Of a DNA stretch of 64,000 nucleotides, positions 60,086-64,000 are shown piece after piece. The translations under genes were made by a program, and so were the position numbers. The notes beneath the pieces were generated by a model, which saw nothing but the letters and a program-made list of their open reading frames with translations, was not told where the DNA came from and made no database searches. This DNA comes from Rahnella aceris (GTDB lineage: Bacteria > Pseudomonadota > Gammaproteobacteria > Enterobacterales > Enterobacteriaceae): the NCBI RefSeq assembly GCF_011684115.1, contig NZ_JAADJV010000001.1:930001-994000 (forward strand). Direction: 5' to 3'. How positions within the stretch are numbered: position 1 is the stretch's first letter; each line of letters starts with the position of its first letter.

Positions 60086-61513
60086 ATGGCGCATGCAGAG
60101 TTTGATGAGGTAATGGTTGAGCTGGTTGACTACGCCTATGAGCGGACAACCTTTGATAATGAGACTTTACGCCTGGCGCGTTATTGTCTGCTGGATTCGA
60201 TAGGTTGCGCAATTGCCGCCTCTGCCGATCACGACTGTCTGAAACTAATGGGCAGCGCTCAGTTCAGCAAGAGCCAGGCGGGTGTCCCGGTTGTCGGTAC
60301 CGGACTCAGACTGGGACCGATCGAGGCGGCCTTTCATATCGGTTCGATGATCCGCTGGCTGGAGTTCAATGACACCTGGCTTGCGCAGGAGTGGGGGCAC
60401 CCGTCCGATAATCTGGGGGCCATCCTGGCTGCCGCAACCTGGCATAGCCTGACTGACGGTAATCAGCCGCCCGCTGATATGACAGCCGTCCTGAATACGA
60501 TGATTCGTGCTTATGAGATCCACGGCGTGCTGTGTCTGTCGAACTGTTTTAATGCGCTGGGGATTGACCATGTGGTGTTGGTGAAAGTGGCTTCTGCCAT
60601 CGCCTCGGCTCAACTCCTCGGCTTGTCAAAAGACCAGGCACTGAGTGCACTGTCCAACGCTATTATCGACGGTCACTCTCTCCGAACCTACCGGCATGCG
60701 CCAAATGCCGGTACCCGTAAGTCATGGGCCGCCGGAGACGCCACGGCGCGTGGCCTGCAACTGGCGCTGTTCGCGCAAACCGGTGAAATGGGTTATCCCA
60801 CCGCGCTGACGGTCAGCCGGTGGGGATTCAATGATGCTGTTTTGCGGGGCAAACCCTTCAATCTGTCGCGCAACCTGTCAGATTTTGTCATTAAGAACAT
60901 CTTGTTCAAGGTTCCCAATCCCGCTGAGTACCACGCCCAGACTGCTGTAGAAGCGGCCATTAACCTTCGGGAACGGATACTGGCAACCGGGTTTACGCCT
61001 GAGAGCATCGAGTATGTGCGGGTAGAAACAACCCGACCGGCGATTCAGATTATTGATAAATCAGGGCCGCTGAATAACTCCGCCGATCGCGATCACTGTC
61101 TCCAGTACATGGTTGCCGTGGGGCTGCAAACCGGAAATCTGACGATTAAAGATTTCCACGAACCGCTCGCCAGCGATCCTCAACTGGATGCACTGCGATT
61201 GAAAATCACCTGCACTGAACGCCCTTCCTTTACAGAGAGCTACTACGACCCTGATAAGCGCGCCATTCCCAATGCGCTCTATCTGAAGTGTCATGGCATG
61301 ACTGAAGAGATCTCTGAAACCATTGAATATCCGCTCGGCCATGTTCGTCGCCGTGAAGAGTGTTTCGGGGCGCTGCTGACGAAATTCCATCTGAATCTTT
61401 CAGACAGCCCGCTGCGTGACCGCGCCCATATTCTGGCCGAAACCCTGATTTCGGAATCGAAGCTTGATGCCATGTCCGTCACTGATCTGCTGAAAATGTT
61501 CTCCTGGGACTAG
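60086..61513 (+). CDS. MmgE/PrpD-family lyase
   Basis: 475 residues, similar in length to 2-methylcitrate dehydratase PrpD. DSIGCAIAAS, RWLEFNDTWLAQEWGHPSDNLGAILA, NGISHAL-type segment (IIDGHSLRTYRHAPNAGTRKSWAAGDA) and the C-terminal KVPNPAEYHAQTAVEAAI region are clear. The family also includes cis-aconitate decarboxylase and iminodisuccinate epimerase, so the substrate is uncertain. No prpB or prpC is adjacent, arguing against propionate degradation. GGGGTG precedes the ATG. Confidence 0.88.
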   Translation: MAHAEFDEVMVELVDYAYERTTFDNETLRLARYCLLDSIGCAIAASADHDCLKLMGSAQFSKSQAGVPVVGTGLRLGPIEAAFHIGSMIRWLEFNDTWLAQEWGHPSDNLGAILAAATWHSLTDGNQPPADMTAVLNTMIRAYEIHGVLCLSNCFNALGIDHVVLVKVASAIASAQLLGLSKDQALSALSNAIIDGHSLRTYRHAPNAGTRKSWAAGDATARGLQLALFAQTGEMGYPTALTVSRWGFNDAVLRGKPFNLSRNLSDFVIKNILFKVPNPAEYHAQTAVEAAINLRERILATGFTPESIEYVRVETTRPAIQIIDKSGPLNNSADRDHCLQYMVAVGLQTGNLTIKDFHEPLASDPQLDALRLKITCTERPSFTESYYDPDKRAIPNALYLKCHGMTEEISETIEYPLGHVRRREECFGALLTKFHLNLSDSPLRDRAHILAETLISESKLDAMSVTDLLKMFSWD

Positions 61514-61561
61514 GCCGCATTTAACACACTTACCTATATTCATTTAGCGCGAGGTGATGAA

Positions 61562-62704
61562 GTGAAAAAAGCCATATTAGTGGGTTGCGGAGCGGAGATC
61601 GGCGCGAATTTGCTGATTCAGAATGATCCGGCGAAGGATGGTTTTGTTATTCAAACCGTCGTCACGAATCCTCCTTCTTTAGATAAACATTATCCTGAAC
61701 TGCGTCCGATAGATGGCATCGTAGCCCGTCTGGCGATGGCGCATCCCGGCATCCAGTCTCACACCGACATTATCGATCATGACACCCTGCGGATCGACGG
61801 TCGTGAGGTTCACTTTTTCTTTGGCGATCTTGCCAAAGATCTTCCTCCGCAGACAGGTCGCTTCGACATTGGCTTTATCGCAACCAGCAAGCTGGATATG
61901 GACAAAAACAGCCCTGTCGCCCGCAACATGCAAGAACTCGCCGACGTGGTGCTGGGCGTTGCAGAGGCCAACGAACTGCCGAGTATCTATGGCTGTCTGG
62001 AAGATCTGACCCGCGATGATATCGACACGATACAACGCCAGGTGGTCGGTTCGGGCATGTATTGCCTCGGCTCCTGCCAGACCAATGGCATGCATGCCTC
62101 ACTGCGCGTACTCACCGAGGCGCTCAGGGCTATCCAATGCAACGCCTCGCATATTGTGTCGGTTGAAACCGATATCGTGCATCCGGATACGCCTAACGGT
62201 GTACTCGGCACCCGATCATTCGAGGGACGCCTGCAGGATGCGCGCGACAATCTCCGTCCGAGCTTCTCACAAATTGCCATGAGTCAGGACAAGGTGATGC
62301 CCTGGGCACCGTTAGTGAATACCGTCTCATTACGCGCGCCTGTGCATGCACCCGGCTATCAGATTAACCGTTTCATCGTTAAGGATGGCGGTGCGTTAAC
62401 CCCCGGTCTCATTGAGGCGGCGATTGAGCGGGTGAGCGGGACGCATCCTCATGTTGTGAAAGCATCGCGGTCACCGTTAGGAAGCCGTGCATATGCCTTC
62501 GAGCGCCGGTGTTCAACCATTCTTTCCGATCAGAATCACTTGCTCATTCTCCGGCCAGCCTATCTGGCCAGTCAGAATTTGAGTGAGGTCATCATCCAGT
62601 CGTTTGTTAACAACACCGTCGGCTATAGCGCTGTGGTACGTGCTGTAGCGCGTAGCCTCGCGCTTGGCCTGCCAGTGGCAACTTTCCAGGGGATTGAAAA
62701 ATGA
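61562..62704 (+). CDS. GAPDH-like dehydrogenase of unknown substrate
   Basis: 380 residues. N-terminal Rossmann start KKAILVGCGAEIGANLLIQ, then a GAPDH-type catalytic region with Cys172 in SCQTN (canonical SCTTN) and a histidine (His207) in SVETDIVHPDTPN matching the active-site His region. Longer than GAPDH (about 335) and too divergent to be the glycolytic enzyme. Predicted chemistry: aldehyde to acyl phosphate or the reverse. GTG start after GAGG. The stop overlaps the next gene by four bases (ATGA). Confidence 0.68.
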   Translation: MKKAILVGCGAEIGANLLIQNDPAKDGFVIQTVVTNPPSLDKHYPELRPIDGIVARLAMAHPGIQSHTDIIDHDTLRIDGREVHFFFGDLAKDLPPQTGRFDIGFIATSKLDMDKNSPVARNMQELADVVLGVAEANELPSIYGCLEDLTRDDIDTIQRQVVGSGMYCLGSCQTNGMHASLRVLTEALRAIQCNASHIVSVETDIVHPDTPNGVLGTRSFEGRLQDARDNLRPSFSQIAMSQDKVMPWAPLVNTVSLRAPVHAPGYQINRFIVKDGGALTPGLIEAAIERVSGTHPHVVKASRSPLGSRAYAFERRCSTILSDQNHLLILRPAYLASQNLSEVIIQSFVNNTVGYSAVVRAVARSLALGLPVATFQGIEK

Positions 62705-63681
62705 CAAGCTCACATACTGTAGATTTTTTGAGTTCAGGCTTCGTTGTGAAGACGGCCATGTCCGAAATGTTCAATGGCAAACTGAAAGCCGAAGTCGATC
62801 AGATCCGGGCATTGCACGATATTTATCCGGAACTGATGGTGCCGGTCTTGCACGACGGGCTGGCAGCCGGGCGGCAATTTTATATTCTCGAGAAGATGGA
62901 TTCCCTTCCGCTGTCCAGGATCGTCTTTGACGAACAACGGTCGCTGGCTGAGCGCAGGATGATCGTCAGAAACGCACTGGAAAATGTACAGAAAGCGATC
63001 AGCCTGGAATCAGAAACCTCGTCGGCAATAACCCACGAGATGCCCGCCAGATTACAGGAAGAGTGGGAAGGCACGCGCTTCGCTCATGAGCTGTTTGATA
63101 AACCTATTCTGCTTAACGGGGTGCGTTTCAGTACCACGGCCCGGGAAGTCTATGAAAGAGCGCTGGAGCTGGCCCGGACTGAAGAGTTCAGATCGGTAGA
63201 AAAAGCCCATTTCAATTTTCACTTCGGCAATGTGCTCTATAACGAGGAGCATGCTCAGACACGTTTCATTGACCCTGACTTTTCCGTCCGCGGGCTGGAT
63301 CCGCTTTTCGGCTTCTCGCGGTTTGCTTTTTCGTTCTGGCATGAGCTTGCGGCAGAGGTAAAGGATGCAGTCAAAATGGTCCCGATGGCGGATGCACTGA
63401 TGTTCGTGCTGGCGAAGCCGGACTACGGCAGCATTCTTAGCGAGATCCCTGAGTTAGGCGGTATTTCCGGCCTGCTGCCGCTGATGGGGGAAAGTATGCG
63501 CAACCGGTTCTATGTCCTCACCACCTACTGTTTCCTGAGGAGTATCCGCATCAACGGCAGTAAACAGCCCTGGAAAGCGCCGCGCTCTCCCGTTGTTGCC
63601 AGCCCGGAAGAAGTGCTGATGCTGGGCCTGCTGGCCTACCTCGAAGGACCGGTTGCTGAGGCTGAAAGCCTCTGTGCGTAA
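62701..63681 (+). CDS. APH-fold kinase-like protein with catalytic Asp replaced
   Basis: 326 residues of aminoglycoside-phosphotransferase type. The motif that is normally HGDxHxGN reads HFNFHFGNVL (His170, Asn172, Asn177), with FIDPDF (Asp191, Asp193) intact and a VVKTA lysine (Lys17) in the N-lobe. Asn replaces the catalytic Asp. It could be a pseudokinase or use altered chemistry. It is translationally coupled to the GAPDH-like gene, which would suit an acyl-phosphate-related step. Confidence 0.62.
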   Translation: MTSSHTVDFLSSGFVVKTAMSEMFNGKLKAEVDQIRALHDIYPELMVPVLHDGLAAGRQFYILEKMDSLPLSRIVFDEQRSLAERRMIVRNALENVQKAISLESETSSAITHEMPARLQEEWEGTRFAHELFDKPILLNGVRFSTTAREVYERALELARTEEFRSVEKAHFNFHFGNVLYNEEHAQTRFIDPDFSVRGLDPLFGFSRFAFSFWHELAAEVKDAVKMVPMADALMFVLAKPDYGSILSEIPELGGISGLLPLMGESMRNRFYVLTTYCFLRSIRINGSKQPWKAPRSPVVASPEEVLMLGLLAYLEGPVAEAESLCA

Positions 63682-63709
63682 TTTCAATTCAATATAGGAT
63701 GATAAGGAT

Positions 63710-64000
63710 ATGTCGCTGGTAAGCAGTAGTCCCTTAGAACAAGGATTTGAGGCGCCAAGGCGCTATCTGGCGGCTGCCGCCATTTTGATTGGCGTGGTTA
63801 TGGCGGCGCTGGACAGTTCCATCGTCAATATTTCCTTGCCCTCTATTGCGGAGGCTTTACGGGTAGATTCAGCCTCTGTCATCTGGGTGACCAACGCCTA
63901 TCAGGTTGCCAGCGCTGCAACGATGTTGATCTGTGCATCGCTGGGTTCGAGGATAGGGGAGCGGCGCTTCTACACCGCTGGCATGGTGCTGTTTACGCTG
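63710..64000 (+). CDS. MFS exporter, DHA2 family, cut by window edge
   Basis: First 97 residues only (MSLVSSSPLEQGFEAPRRY...), starting after AGGAT. The segment AAAILIGVVMAALDSSIVNISLPSIAEAL is the typical helix 1 of DHA2 exporters. 28 bases after the kinase-like gene, so part of the same operon; a natural exporter for the cluster product. Confidence 0.85.
   Translation, partial: MSLVSSSPLEQGFEAPRRYLAAAAILIGVVMAALDSSIVNISLPSIAEALRVDSASVIWVTNAYQVASAATMLICASLGSRIGERRFYTAGMVLFTL

Noticed and set aside
59911..60105. Small gene before the PrpD-like lyase
   Set aside because: Overlaps the start of the lyase gene, has no ribosome site and a Tyr/Phe-rich translation from AT-rich control DNA.

Overview
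The window reads as chromosome from an enterobacterium, most likely Yersiniaceae (Rahnella, Serratia or Ewingella-like). The reasons are the near E. coli-identical FlhC, MotA, CheW, FlhA and FlgH proteins, a his operon with a histidine-rich leader next to yeeZ, and the gene order flhDC-motAB-che-flhBAE-flgNMA-flgB..L. Genus cannot be fixed from the sequence alone.

Layout. 1-3.2 kb: the promoter-proximal end of the histidine operon on the minus strand (hisC truncated by the window edge, hisD, hisG, attenuator, hisL), then yeeZ on the plus strand. 4.2-5.5 kb: a long AT-rich control region for flhDC with a consensus CRP site and a consensus-like RcsAB box. 5.5-42 kb: a nearly complete early and middle flagellar/chemotaxis cluster (flhDC, motAB, cheAW, two receptors, cheRBYZ, flhBAE, flgNM, flgA, flgBCDEFGHIJKL). 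It is interrupted twice by accessory DNA. One interruption (11.3-15.8 kb, between cheW and the receptors) holds a GC-rich hairpin stretch, an orphan type I-F CRISPR array with its leader, a GlxA/FtrA-type regulator divergent from an MFS exporter, and a possible MqsR/MqsA-like toxin-antitoxin pair. The other (26.4-30 kb, between flhE and flgN) holds dispersed and tandem repeats and an AT-rich operon encoding a PAAR-domain type VI secretion effector, an unknown protein and a two-helix membrane protein that is probably its immunity factor. That last gene carries a ten-base C homopolymer. FliA (sigma-28) promoters can be read in front of tsr, flgM, flgK and, outside the cluster, cheV.

42-54 kb: yohJK, then a sulfur-type gene set (amino-acid ABC transporter, GNAT acetyltransferase, M20 deacylase, two FMN monooxygenases) that closely resembles the Bacillus ytm/yxe operons for salvage of S-substituted cysteines. 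A TetR/acuI pair and cheV follow.

54.5-64 kb: an accessory region that looks like a small-molecule biosynthetic or catabolic cluster of unknown product. One arm has an alpha/beta hydrolase, exported cyclophilin, tautomerase, metallo-beta-lactamase-fold hydrolase and membrane acyltransferase. A LysR regulator is divergent from a second arm with a PrpD-family lyase, a GAPDH-like dehydrogenase, an APH-fold kinase-like protein lacking the usual catalytic Asp, and an MFS exporter cut by the window end. The second arm is the best candidate here for an undescribed system.
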